DNA of 64,000 bases from Zoroaster sp. YZ-2022 (Eukaryota > Echinodermata > Asteroidea > Forcipulatida > Zoroasteridae). Each line of letters starts with the position of its first letter. Positions within the stretch are counted from its first letter, which is position 1. A program made the translations under genes and the position numbers. Of the stretch, positions 22,287 to 32,596 are shown piece after piece. The stretch is from positions 25,470,569 through 25,534,568 of the forward strand of contig CM055823.1 in assembly GCA_029582265.1 (NCBI GenBank), in the 5' to 3' direction. The notes beneath the pieces are model-generated. The model saw only the letters and a program-made list of their open reading frames with translations. It was not told the DNA's origin and did not search any database.

Positions 22287-22610
22287 TTGAGATGCTCACC
22301 CAGAATCCAGTATGTCCAGATAGATGCTGCTAAGCACCAGTTTGTTCAGTCTATGCCTTTCTCCATGGTTGATCCAAGGTCTATCAAGCCTACTAGGCAT
22401 TGTCATCACTTTTTGGATCATCTTGGACGTCGACGTGCACCTGGTTTGAATCGAATCCTGGAATTCTGTGATCGTTCGTGTGTTTACAACGGATACAAAA
22501 TGTACAGACTGGAACCTTGTTCCTCTTGTTACAATCACAACGGTGTGCAATGCAGAGGTACCAGTCTGACTACAATCTGCAATTGCCGTACAGGTTTCAA
22601 GGTCATGTAG
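22287..22610 (+). CDS. possible cysteine-rich exon (VWC-like)
   Basis: An open frame ends at TAG 22608-22610. Its last 50 residues have a cysteine spacing like a von Willebrand factor type C domain: CVYNGYKMYRLEPCSSC, then HNGVQCRG and TICNCRTGF. Codon choice in this part looks coding. The upstream frame is closed by TGA at 22284, so the exon would have to begin at an AG between about 22290 and 22335, or at the ATG of MPFSMVDP. No signal peptide is visible and no neighbouring exon was found. The minus strand is also open for 84 codons. Function unknown; the domain call is tentative. Confidence 0.33.
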   Translation: MRCSPRIQYVQIDAAKHQFVQSMPFSMVDPRSIKPTRHCHHFLDHLGRRRAPGLNRILEFCDRSCVYNGYKMYRLEPCSSCYNHNGVQCRGTSLTTICNCRTGFKVM

Positions 22611-24045
22611 ACTTCTGAAAATGCGTATACGTGACCTTTGACCTTATTGTTGTTTTTTGGACATTTCTCGGTAATTACACGATACCTGGATTTTGTTTTT
22701 TAAAGAAAACCTTCCAAAAATGATTCTCTATCATTCTATTAATCCCATTTGTTGCACTTTTAGGGCGGTGTGTACCTTTAATTCTCTACTGGAAGGCAAG
22801 GTAGAACATTCGAACCCATCAGTACAAACGCTACGTGTTAATTGTGTAGATGATTATATCACACCGCTACGCTGCATGCAGAGCGACAAGAGGTTTGTGC
22901 GCATGCGCCTTTTTCTGCTCTGTATAGCGCCCTCTATTGGTGTTGTTTCACCAACTTTAAACAAGGTCGCGTCTTTTGAAATTTGGCAAATCGACTGGAG
23001 GTGTACGATCAAAGTGAGTGCAAATGCCAAATGACCTCAATGAACAAAGATCACACATCAATCTACAGTCATGGCTTTACAAGATGACACGTTTCTGGGT
23101 GAATTCATCGAAACCCGCGAAGTGTAAAAAGCGTCTTCAATGTGCATCAAATATTGAGCATCCGTTAAATTTTACAGATCGAGAGAAGCTAATTATTGGT
23201 CCATTTTTGACGTTATTGTACGTCTTTCGTGAATTTTTTTTCTTGAAAAATCAAGCATAGGAGGGTAGTTAAACTCACGAAGAACAGTTTCATGGTGATT
23301 ATACCTGAGCAAACCCAAGTAACGGCCTCTGGGCAGCAATTCAAAAAAGGTGAAATATTGCTATTGATTACATCTTCGCTGTTTAAATAATGGATTTGGA
23401 GTGCATAGAAAGGAAAAAAATCCTTAAATTAATTTAAAATGGAAGAGTGAACAGAATATATGTATTAAATATTGGTTTATATTGGCTTATAAACTCAAAT
23501 CATTCCCCGTTTTTTTTTATATTCAAACGTTATTAAAATGGCGGCCTCCATGGAACTCACAACAACGTGCGAAACACACGCTATTTTCATGGAATTATGA
23601 AGTCCTCCGAAGAGGGAGTGTTCATGGAGTTACTGATACAAGTTAGTAATTACATTGTTTTTACAAGAAAAAAAGCCACAGACGCCTGGGAGTCTATGAT
23701 ATCCTAAAGTGGACCATTCCACATGTCTTAGAAGGGGTGCCACTGCCCAGGGCTGCGTAGCTTTCTTTTGGTGGGCTGGAGAAAACAAATCTGCCATATA
23801 TCTGTGCACAAAAACAACCTTTCATTGTTTACACATAAAGACCGACCCAGATCTAACCCTCTGGTAAGTGGAACCATCTGTTCAGCATCGGCTGTGTTGT
23901 TTGATGTCTTGAGACAGCCAGGCAGTTTGCAGAACTCCCCCCCCCTCCCCCCACCCCCCAGACAGAGTGACTGGGTTATGTTACACAGGGGGAGAGTATA
24001 TGGCTATTTAGTATACGGCTATTTGCTGTTTCTGCTGTTATACAC
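22611..24045. other. intergenic, no gene recognised
   Basis: A motif AAAATGGCGGC at about 23537 matches the YY1-type promoter/start element of metazoan housekeeping genes, but the frame after it (MAASMELTTTC...) closes after 20 codons with no clear donor. The C-run at 23937-23960 is simple sequence. Confidence 0.35.
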
Positions 24046-24372
24046 ACAACACAGTCGTTGGCGCCATCTGGGTGTTATCTGGTGTCACCTGGGTTTGAAA
24101 ATGATTATATACATAGCTGTGCATGTGTGGAAGTCTTTTAGATGTAAAAAATCAATGGGGGAATGCAGAGAATATAATTAAAACCCTGGCGAGTGAGCCC
24201 TTCTGGTTTTTTTTACAGTATGTAAATTAGGGGGCGTGAAAAGAGGGGGGTGCTGCCAACGTCGGCTGTTGTGTATCATCTGGGGGTTGAAAATAGTCCT
24301 AGACATAGCTGGGCATGTGTAGAAGTCATTTGGATGTAAACAATTAATGGGGAATGCAGAGATAACCATTTT
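24046..24372. repeat. two diverged direct repeats of about 120-130 bp
   Basis: 24046-24177 and 24255-24372 share TCTGGGTGTTATC-like, CATAGCTGTGCATGTGT-like and GGATGTAAACAATTAATGGGG-like blocks in the same order. An old tandem duplication. Confidence 0.65.
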
Positions 24373-25225
24373 AATGTAATTAATAGGTGTGCCAGTAAAT
24401 ACAGGACATGTCAATCGTCGAGATAAAGTCATGGGTACCTCCCTCTTCGGAGGGTTAAAAAATTATTTAACCCCCCTTACAATTAAAACGCCCACAATCT
24501 AATCCGTGTGTGTATATGCACACGCATACACAATGATGTCATCCCAAAAACCGTAACGGGTTCCCCAGAAATCTTTTGTTTAACAACGCTAAAGCCGCAG
24601 GGAAATCCCACCGTTTAAAAGTTAGCTACTAGGTTTGCTCAAATAACAAAGTAATAATTAGTTAAAATAAGAGTTCTTTCACCTATCATACTTTTTATGT
24701 CTCAGGGAAAATTCAACTTCAGGAAGAAAATCCGCGTTGAAATATTACCTTTTTCAGCGTGCGCGCTCTTGTCAAGGGCCAGAGTTGTGCACAAAAAAAC
24801 TTCAAGGAAATTCGCGCGTTTGCCCATATTGCTGTAATGTTAGTTCAATATTTGCAGACGACATATTCTTTCTAATCCTATTGGTTAAAAATTCTCTTTG
24901 AAATTAATTTTCAGTATGACACAGGCGTTTTTATCAATGAACTCCGCGACGGAAAAAAAAGTAAAGGTCACGTTATGAATATGCATTTTTGTATGACCCT
25001 TCAAAATTCTCGCGCATGCGCCCAAACCACATGTCGCCTGCAGAGCATTTTGAACAGCGGTGATCATGGAGGAAGTCCTCCATGATTATATCATAAAAGG
25101 AAGTAGAATGGTGATATCCAACATCCCATGGAAAAGAATTACACCAAAGATCTCCCATTTTAGCGGAAACGTAAAGGCGAAAAGTCGCAGTATTGTGGTG
25201 GAGACATTTTGCTAGATAAATAAGA
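24373..25225. other. intergenic, no gene recognised
   Basis: Contains a near-palindrome at about 25060-25085 (ATCATGGAGGA ... TCCTCCATGAT). A minus-strand frame (24973-25296) runs across it and into the next repeat, and is not accepted as a gene. Confidence 0.4.
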
Positions 25226-25333
25226 GTAATTGCGGTGACACCATGTGAAATGCTCAATTGAGTAGTAATTAGTTCTGAAAAGAACTGGAGGTACAACTCG
25301 ACGTTTCGATCAGTATGCTCTGATCGTCCTCAG
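25226..25333 (-). repeat. dispersed repeat with hammerhead-like motif (copy 3)
   Basis: Minus-strand reading: CTGAGGACGATCAG, a short loop, then CTGATCGAAACGTCGAG, AGTTCTTTTCAGAACT and CACATGGTGTCACCGCAAT. Very close to the copy at 16663. Confidence 0.65.
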
Positions 25334-26381
25334 ATAAAGTTGTCAAGTTTTCGCAGAGACGTGACACAATGAGCTGATGATTCAACGGTGATCTCTCGTC
25401 GGCCATCGAAAAACGGTATATATTTATAGGCCTACACTTGAAATTACAATTTGCTCGGTGTGTTATAAACCATTAATTTTAGCTGGCGAACGGTTTTCAC
25501 AAAATGTAATTGAAAGTGATTTCAGTACCGTAGGACCCACACCCCCAAACAAAAAAAGGCCCTTTCTCTATCCGCTCCGTGCACTTTGTTACCCTAGGTG
25601 GTGGAAAATTCACCCGGTGTTGAGTCTAGGGCGCTTCGCGGTGCCATTTTAATTGATTAAACAGTGTGTACAAAAACCCGTAGTCCATTTTACGTTGTAG
25701 TATATAGTAATTCATATATCAAGCAAAAATAGCGCATGGTATACCATCCATCCTATAACATTAACAATAGCTGTTTCTTGCATAAAGGTTGCCCTCGGCA
25801 ACCCATGCACAGAGCGGATATAATAATGTGTTCCTTCCTCCATGTTACGTGCTAGTTACGCCTTTATTTAAGGTGCAATATTAACTATTTTGGTGAAGGA
25901 CAAAAAATGTCACGTTTTGTTTGATGTACGACTGTTTGCTTTAAGTCTATACATTTGCAAAATTAATGCGACGCCCCGTCCCATCTAAAGGATTAATGAA
26001 AATTTAATAATGATTTCCACGCGAATTCGCTGTGTAAAGTGCAAAATGTAGACACGGTTAATAATACATGAACATAGCGCTGTGTTCCGATGTCAACTCA
26101 ATATAAAGTCATATATTTATTCTTGCTCTTTACATTTCCTCCAAACTAGCCATAATGGCAATGAAGCAAATTAACTACAGACCAGCAGTTGAATATTTTA
26201 AAAATATATTTCGTATAGCTTTATATGAAAATTGTTTAAAAGGCCTAGGCCTATAAGAAAGGCAATTCTGAAAGAAAAGGAAAAAATGTGAAATGCTGTT
26301 ATTTAAAAAAGAAAAGAAAAAAAAAATACGAATAAAAACCCACAAAAAACATTAAAAACTTGCCGCAAGCTGGTTGTTTAA
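25334..26381. other. intergenic, upstream of the CARD-Death gene
   Basis: No exon recognised. Promoter and 5' untranslated sequence of the following gene would be expected here or beyond, but no specific element could be assigned. Confidence 0.35.
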
Positions 26382-26490
26382 TATATATGCCTAATCCCAG
26401 GGGCCTATTATATATGCCTAATCCCAGGGGCCTATTATATATGCCTAATCCCAGGGGCCTATTATATATGCCTAATCCCAGGGGCCTATT
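26382..26490. repeat. 27-bp tandem repeat, four copies
   Basis: Unit GCCTAATCCCAGGGGCCTAT plus TATATAT, four almost perfect head-to-tail copies. The 27-bp length gives a repeating 9-residue minus-strand frame that is a by-product. Confidence 0.95.
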
Positions 26491-26575
26491 TGGATAAAAT
26501 GAAAGTATAGCTATTCGCTCGAAAGGGAAAATAAATGACAATTTTGACAACAGTGGTGACGCGCAAAACAAAAAC

Positions 26576-26885
26576 ATGTTTCGATTTTATTTCCTATCAG
26601 ATGTGGAAGAATGTCGCCAAGTTTTGCAGTGCTATCGCGTGTCCTTGGTCAACCAGGTCTTGTCCTTGGACATGGTACTACATCTGAAGGAACATCTGGT
26701 GGTGGACGTGGACAAGGCTAGGGAGATACGACGTAAAGGCAGAGGGATCTACCGTGAAATCAACGATGCCATCATCACGGAACTGCTGACGAGAGGAATC
26801 AGAGAGTTTGAGGTCTACAAGAATGGCGTGAGGAAACAGAACTTTCATTTGCTGGCTGACTTGTTGGAGCAAAAGCATTTTACAA
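26576..26885 (+). CDS. exon 1: CARD
   Basis: Carries the whole CARD. The donor is TTTACAA|GTGGGT; the alternative GTAATG at 26890 would break the phase with exon 2. The ATG sits in AAACATGT context. Confidence 0.8.
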
Positions 26886-29413
26886 GTGGGTAATGTTTTG
26901 GACTGATACAGTTTTACAAAGTGGAATACAGCAATGGCGTGAAGGCGGACAGGGGAGGGATAGGGGTACGTTTGGGCTCAGTTCCTTGATAGGATAATGT
27001 TTGAAGTAGGAAAATTTCACCCCCGACAAAAAATAGTTTTGTTTCAGGTTTGTTTTGCTTCTTGTTTTACTCTGTAAACTTTTAGTAATTGAAAATACAA
27101 ATTTCAAAAATGATGTTTACCCTAAAAAAAAAAAGACCAATTTGTTTTGGAAAATTATTACGAATATTTTATCTTTTGCAGAAATGATGAATGTTTTCGA
27201 GCCAGTTTCTAAGAATTTAGGGCATCACTGGAAGCGTCTATCGGAGGAGCTAGGTATGCCTGGCGTCATTCCTAAGATACAGTCTAAGTATGTAAGGGTC
27301 AGAGAGCAAGCCTTGTACTTCCTCCTAATGTGGGAGGAGACGGCAGGGATCGGGGCGACGGTCAATCGTCTCGTTGAGGGTCTGGAGCGGTGCGGAATGA
27401 AACAAACTGCCCGTAAGTATTGAAGGACTTCTCAATTTCGTCAATGTTTAATCTCTTTGTGCCACACTAATGTGTTCATTTATTTTCATTATTAGTCATA
27501 GTTGGAGCACCCATACTTGTACTCGTACTCGAGTACATTTTGTTGTACTCATACTCATGGGAAAGTACTCGACTACATCTCTATAATTGGAGAACTCCTT
27601 CTCGTAGTCGTACTTGAGTTAATTTTGTTGTACTCATGAAAAACTGATGGAGTATTCCTACACTATAAAACTCAAGTGTTGATTCAACATTTTAAAGAGT
27701 TCGGTCAGGGACAACTCTAAACTTGGATTTAGCTTTTAAAAGTGTGGAATTAACATTGATAAAGTTAGACTTAACTTGACTCCGTGTTAATTCAACACTT
27801 TCTGTGAGTTGAATTTAACTTTATAAAATCTTGTCACTGACCGAACTCTTTTGATTCAACACTTTAGTTTTACGAGTGTATTCAAATACTTATGTTCTGT
27901 ACTTGTACTCGTATTCATATAAAAGTATACTCGACCACAACGTCTGTTATTAGTGCTATAGCTATTCGGTTTCAGAAGGCACATCAGCTATTATTCAAAG
28001 GCAATACCCATTGTAGGATACCACTTTTTTATCACAATCTGGATCCGCCCCTAACATGGATAACTTTGTAAAACTCTCAGATTGTCATAATAAAAAATAG
28101 TATTGTTGAAATGTTCACTGTGGAGCAAAACTAATTCTTGTTTTAGAATAATTGAATGGAAAACACTGAATTGATCCTAGGAATAAACTGATGATGCACA
28201 CACTGCAACAATGGCGTTTAGAATTTAAACACTTAGCTTGTACTCACTTTTTCACATGTTAAGCCTAAAACATGTTTATATTGTGCTTTTCTGTGATGTG
28301 TGTTTGAACGCTACAAACCATATGAACAGGTGTCAAAAAGTTAAGCACGTTTAGCTTTGTGATATGTACAGAGGATGGCCGTTTAGCATTTAAACGCATT
28401 CCTAAACGCGTTTATTTTGCGTGTGTTGAAATTCTAAACACCGTTTTCACAGTGTAGTTTTCCATTTGAAACTGCATGTAACATGATAGACCAATAAATT
28501 ATGTTTATTAATGGATGTAAATTTACCATGTGATTTTTGTGATCCCCTTTTTTGTCAGTATGCACTCCCTATTTTTACTCATGTACCCCGCCCCCTTTGG
28601 AGAACCTAGATCTGCGTGTGGTATAGACAAAATGCTAACAAACTTTAGGTTTGCTGTAACACCATGTAATAATCTCACTTGAGTTGTGTGGTTCGCCGAG
28701 AAGAACCTGTGGGTAACCCTACATTTCGGTCAGTGTGCTCCGTCTTCAGGAGAAATAAATGAAAAACATATATAAAACAAAAACAAAATGAAAGAAATAC
28801 TGAAAAACAAACAGACCAAGAATAAAAATAGCACTTATTCTGTCTATTAATTCACCTGTTTTTCCTTACAGTAAAACATATCAGTGCTTAATCAGGTATT
28901 GTTTTTGTTTTTATATAATTTTTGGCAAAGAAATTAAATTTGTTACCAAAACATGTAGCTGAAATCGTGTATTTTTTAAAAACAATTTCTCTTGTTATGT
29001 TTTTCTTGTAGTTTATGTCAAAAAAGTGATCCAAGGAAAAAAGGTGAAGAAAGGCAAGAAAAAGAAGAAAGGATCAGGTAAACAGAAACATTAATTAATT
29101 CAACAAAAACAAATGTGATGTACTGATATTTTAAAATGGGGTGTACACAGTGGGCCCGTTTACAAAATTATTCAACAAAAACTTACTTGATGTGACCAAG
29201 CATCTTGATGACAAATTATTTCGTCTGGCATGCATTAATTTTTGAGAAAACTGGAGAAATACATTACAAATTCGATATGGAAAGTGGTTAAATTCAAATC
29301 TTAACAAGCCATTTGAATGATTTTTTAACCACTGAGCTAAAACGACAAATTGAATGTCTGTTTTCTTTTTCCCATCAGGAAAAAGTCGTACGTCCACAGG
29401 CACAAGAAGGTAA
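26576..29413 (+). CDS. CARD plus Death domain adaptor protein (CRADD/RAIDD-like)
   Basis: Four exons: 26576 (or 26601) to 26885, 27182-27412, 29012-29077 and 29379-29413. All three introns are phase 1 with GT...AG borders, and the joined frame codes for about 213 aa. Exon 1 codes for a CARD: helix-like CRQVLQCYRVSLVNQVLSLD, the HLVVDVDKAREI turn, then INDAIITELLTRGIREFE and HLLADLLE. Exon 2 codes for a Death domain: GHHWKRLSEELGMPG, REQALYFLLMWEE and TVNRLVEGLERCGM. Exons 3 and 4 give a lysine-rich tail (KKGKKKKKG) ending in TAA. Human CRADD has the same CARD-Death order and 199 aa; that protein links PIDD1 to caspase-2. A similar cytosolic adaptor role is inferred, not shown. The ATG at 26576 overlaps a good 3' splice site (TTCCTATCAG at 26600), so an upstream first exon is possible. 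The basic tail is not part of human CRADD. Confidence 0.85.
27182..27412 (+). CDS. exon 2: Death domain
   Basis: Follows the acceptor ATTTTATCTTTTGCAG and ends at CTGCCC|GTAAGT. The whole six-helix Death domain lies in this one exon, including the conserved W of HHWKRL and the LLMW core. Confidence 0.85.
27497..27955. repeat. GTACTC-rich interspersed repeat in intron 2
   Basis: Low-complexity blocks built on TACTCGTACTCGAGTAC flank both sides of the fold-back element at 27659-27880, so this repeat was probably the insertion target. Confidence 0.6.
27659..27880. mobile_element. fold-back MITE with TACACT ends
   Basis: The left arm begins TACACTATAAAACTC and the right arm is the complement of TACACTCGTAAAACT. 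Arms of about 55 bp pair further through TGTTGATTCAACA-like and GAGTTCGGTCAG. 222 bp, no coding capacity, in intron 2 of the CARD-Death gene. Confidence 0.75.
28201..28455 (-). mobile_element. fold-back MITE, TTTAGAATTTAAAC family (copy 2)
   Basis: Same family as 10376-10644 but inverted. It starts CACTGCAACAATGGCG, ends with the complement of CACTGTGAAAACGGTG, and shares AACATGTTTTAGGC and ACGCGTTTAGG. Lies in intron 2 of the CARD-Death gene. Confidence 0.75.
28657..28752 (-). repeat. dispersed repeat with hammerhead-like motif (copy 4, diverged)
   Basis: Minus-strand CTGAAGACGGAGCACACTGA then CCGAAATG, AGGTTCTTCTCGGC and TTACATGGTGTTACAGC. The stem has changed on both sides (CGG/CCG), so pairing is kept despite sequence drift. 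Confidence 0.55.
29012..29077 (+). CDS. exon 3: lysine-rich tail
   Basis: 66 nt after TTTTTCTTGTAG and before G|GTAAAC. Codes for YVKKVIQG and then a run of Lys with Gly. Could act as a nuclear localisation or acidic-surface binding tail. Confidence 0.75.
29379..29413 (+). CDS. exon 4: C-terminal end of the CARD-Death protein
   Basis: Follows a strong acceptor (TTTTCTTTTTCCCATCAG) and codes for KSRTSTGTRR followed by TAA. Phase 1 agrees with exon 3. Confidence 0.7.
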
Positions 29414-29999
29414 CAGCCGTTGGCTTCATTGAAAATGAAGCAAGAATCAATATTCATGGTTTGTAGGACACGAAACAGTACACATGCACACCCTGTACAA
29501 TTTATGATTCATTCTTTTAAAATGTAATAATGTAATTTCCTGCACATCAGATTTTGTATTTAGGAAAGGCATCCTAAGTATATGTGGGTTTTTGTCATTC
29601 ACACAATTTTGTATTTAAGGGAAGGTACAACATTGGAAACATTGGAGTTACAGCTTCAGTGTATACTTATTCTATGAATCAAGATAAACATTACACAACC
29701 AACCTGGTAAAGTTTTAGCTCAATGGGGAGTACAAGTCATGAGAAAAGTGTGAAAAAAGCATGTAATTTTTTTTTAAAGAAAGCACATCGAGCAAAAAGT
29801 AGTCACCGCCAATGTTTTGTGAACGTGCATTTTTTCATAGTTTTTTTTCCTCTGAAATGAGAGCACTTCAGATTTAATAATTTTTAAGGATGATTGGTAC
29901 CAACGTTGAATCAAGTTAGCTTTTTGGAGATTTATTTGGTAATTTTGTGATTAAGGTAATTACCGGTGTTGTACCTTTCCTTGTGGAACTTTCTTCTAA
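29414..29999. other. 3' flank of the CARD-Death gene
   Basis: No AATAAA close to the stop was noticed. No exon or classified repeat recognised. Confidence 0.4.
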
Positions 30000-30361
30000 T
30001 GGAGTGCCATGGTCGAGCGGTTTAGTGCATCGGATTTGTGTTCTGTTGGCTGAGTCGTCAGAATGTGGGTTCGAATCCCAACCGCGACCATGGTGCTTGT
30101 GTCCTTGAGCAAGACACTTTACCATAATTGCTTCTCTCCACCCGGGGGTAAATGGGTACCTGTGAGGGCAGTTGTGTTTGATTAGCCCTATATGCGCTGT
30201 AATGGCAGCAATTGAGCTGTATACTCCCCAGGGAGCTGAGATGGTTTCAGGAATGATTTATGAGCCTTATGAGCAGGGGTAATAATGTAATGCGCCTTGA
30301 GCACCAGTTTGGTGGATACGTGCGCTATATAAGTCCACATTATTATTATTATAATTATTAT
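30000..30361 (+). mobile_element. tRNA-derived SINE, family A (copy 2, most complete)
   Basis: Type II tRNA-like head (box A TGGTCGAGCGGTTTAGTG, box B GGGTTCGAATCCCA), a central block TGTCCTTGAGCAAGACACTT of a kind shared by several animal SINE families, the body CTGAGATGGTTTCAGGAATG, and an L2/CR1-type tail GTGCGCTATATAAG with (ATT)n. Near-consensus length of about 360 bp. Confidence 0.9.
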
Positions 30362-30710
30362 CTAAAACTTGAATGCAAATACTCAACACACAAGCATACA
30401 CAAGCGGTTTGTGAAGGCAGTTGGCTGGGTTGCAGCTTCAAGCCAAATTAGCCGACTAATAATATTATAGTATTTACATCTTACCTTTTAAGTTGAAACA
30501 CAAGAATTGGATTGGAGAATGCATTTATGTTAATACTACCCTTGCATTACATTTTGTATACATCAAATATGTAAAATTTCATTGAATGCAATGAAATACC
30601 CTGTTCAGTGTTTTTTGTCTTCTTCCGGAGACATAAATGTCACATTGCAACGAATAAGAGCGATATGAATGCATTTTCACAATTTTCTCATTAACAACAC
30701 AATAAAATAA

Positions 30711-31079
30711 GGCCAAAAAAGTCTCAGGTTTCTGGTCATCGGTCGGCTTCAAAATCGGTGCGGTGACGCGCTTTTTTTCCGGCCATTTTTTTTTCTTTTT
30801 TCTTTTTTTTTGCCAACAGGGAAAACGTGATACATTGTATACGCAGGGACCAAATTTCCCATATACAAAGTATGGTGGCTAAGAGAGGCCTCACAAATCG
30901 GGCAAACGTTCATACCCCCTATGTGAAAAAGTCGTTTAAAGCACAGCACGGCAGAATTCCAATCGATCCAGCAATTTTGGCTGCAATTGGACATCGTTTC
31001 ATAGCAAAAAAAATTACAATTTTTTTTTAAATGTTGACGCACGGGTCTGAGGCGACGCGCGCGCGGACTTTTTTTGGCC
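30711..31079. mobile_element. Harbinger-like MITE (copy 2, best preserved)
   Basis: The terminal inverted repeats GGCCAAAAAAGTC and GACTTTTTTTGGCC are flanked by TAA on both sides (30708-30710, 31080-31082), fitting the 3-bp TWA duplication of PIF/Harbinger elements. It shares its interior with 15513 and 56690. No transposase. Confidence 0.82.
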
Positions 31080-31248
31080 TAAGCTGAATTGTTTGTTTTT
31101 TATACATATGTCTTGATTCTTGTAAGTATTCATGCATTGACAGACATATTACAAAAAGTCTATACTGGTTTGAAAACCTCGCAGATAGTGTCCATGGACA
31201 CATGTCCAGTTTGAGTATCATATAGGGCTTTGCACAACACTTTTGTGG

Positions 31249-31713
31249 CAAGGGCGCAACCACTGAGGGGGTCGGGGTCACGACCCCCCTACTTTTATGT
31301 GGACCTCCCCAACTTCTGGAAGACCTTATTTTCTGGGGAGGTCCAAAATAGTCCGATAAGCGTTTATTATCGTGAAACATCCATATTTCACAGGTGAAAG
31401 TTAAAATAAATAAAAAACCCAGGTGGTCAAGTGAATCATGCTAACTGTGTCACACAGTTAGCACAGTCTGTGTGTAGCTTTACTACTAGCTTAATCTAAT
31501 TAATAAAACATTTTGGTATTTTATGTATACATGATCCTAGTAATGTCATTCATGACATCACAATTATGCAACACTTCCATCAACACGCTGAAATACGTGA
31601 TATTGAACCAAGACCCCAGCTGCTAGTGGCATGCTCGCTTCGCTCGCCCGCAGATCACGTTGCTATTGGCTGCTTGGGACCCCCCCAACTTTCAACACGT
31701 GGTTGCGCCCTTG
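31249..31713. mobile_element. hAT MITE with CAAGGGCGCAACCAC ends
   Basis: The left CAAGGGCGCAACCAC pairs with the right GTGGTTGCGCCCTTG. The eight bases TTTTGTGG repeat exactly at 31241-31248 and 31714-31721. Inside is a perfect hairpin GCTAACTGTG...CACAGTTAGC near 31438-31460. 465 bp with no transposase frame. Confidence 0.92.
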
Positions 31714-32139
31714 TTTTGTGGAAACGTTGGTGCTTTATCCCAACGCTACACGATGCCAACAAACAAAACGTCTGGACTCTAGCCAAATCAAAACGTGACC
31801 GAGTTTTCAGAGTGTGTTGACGTTTTACGAGGAACTTTGTTTTATGTGCTTCAGGAAGGGTATCATTCTTGAATCATATTATCTCCTAGTTTATGATGTC
31901 TGTGTAGGTCAAACGTTATTCTGTGGTGGCACTGCCGTTTTTTGTTACACACATGTAATTTAATACCGTGAGATTCTTTTTAGGAACTACTGGAGTGTAC
32001 CGCTGTTTTTTCACAAAGAAATATTTAGTATAAAGGACTGCACATTTACCTTGTTGAATTTTTCATTTTATGTAAATCAAGGCTTGAAATTTCCTTTTCG
32101 TTACATTCTAATACCAAGGTAATATGTACAGCCAGAACA

Positions 32140-32588
32140 CAGGGGTGTAGCGAAGGCATTTTCTTTGGGGGTGTGGAGCCAATTTGCAGACTGACATCAG
32201 AGTTGGGGGGCGCAAATGTATTTTGCTGGTAAATTTACCGACACACCTCTAATCTGACCAGACAACTTTACTTGGCTTGCCCCCAAAAATGGACACTCTG
32301 TAAAGGGAAGGGGGAGGGGGGGGTGTAGGGACAGGGACAACTGCCACCCAAAACCGCAGCTTATAAACGACTTATAACAAACAAACAACTCAGCAAATCT
32401 TCAGTGCTTAGAAACACAATACATTTGCAGTCGGCAAACCCATAGCTCAATGTTTGCCGACCCTTGGACCAACCCTTGTTCTAGTACCTTTGATGCTTCA
32501 TTTGCCGACTGAGGCTCTAAATGCTGACTGAGAAAAATTATTGGAGGGTTCACCCCCCCCCCCCCCCCCCCCTCTTGCTGCGGCCCTG
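32140..32588. mobile_element. hAT MITE with CAGGG ends
   Basis: Short, diverged inverted ends CAGGGGTGTAG and (complement of the right end) CAGGGCCGCAG. The eight bases CCAGAACA repeat exactly at 32132-32139 and 32589-32596, which supports hAT-type insertion in spite of the weak TIRs. Contains a 20-bp C-run near 32554. Confidence 0.85.
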
Positions 32589-32596
32589 CCAGAACA

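Noticed and set aside
23751..23960. hAT-like end CAGGGCTGCGTAGC
   Set aside because: No matching opposite end or 8-bp duplication was found downstream.
24973..25296. 107-codon minus-strand frame starting in the 25.2-kb repeat
   Set aside because: Its start lies in a dispersed repeat and it crosses a palindrome; no domain.
31027..31820. Open frames across 31.0-31.8 kb
   Set aside because: They cover the Harbinger-like and hAT MITEs and show no protein character.
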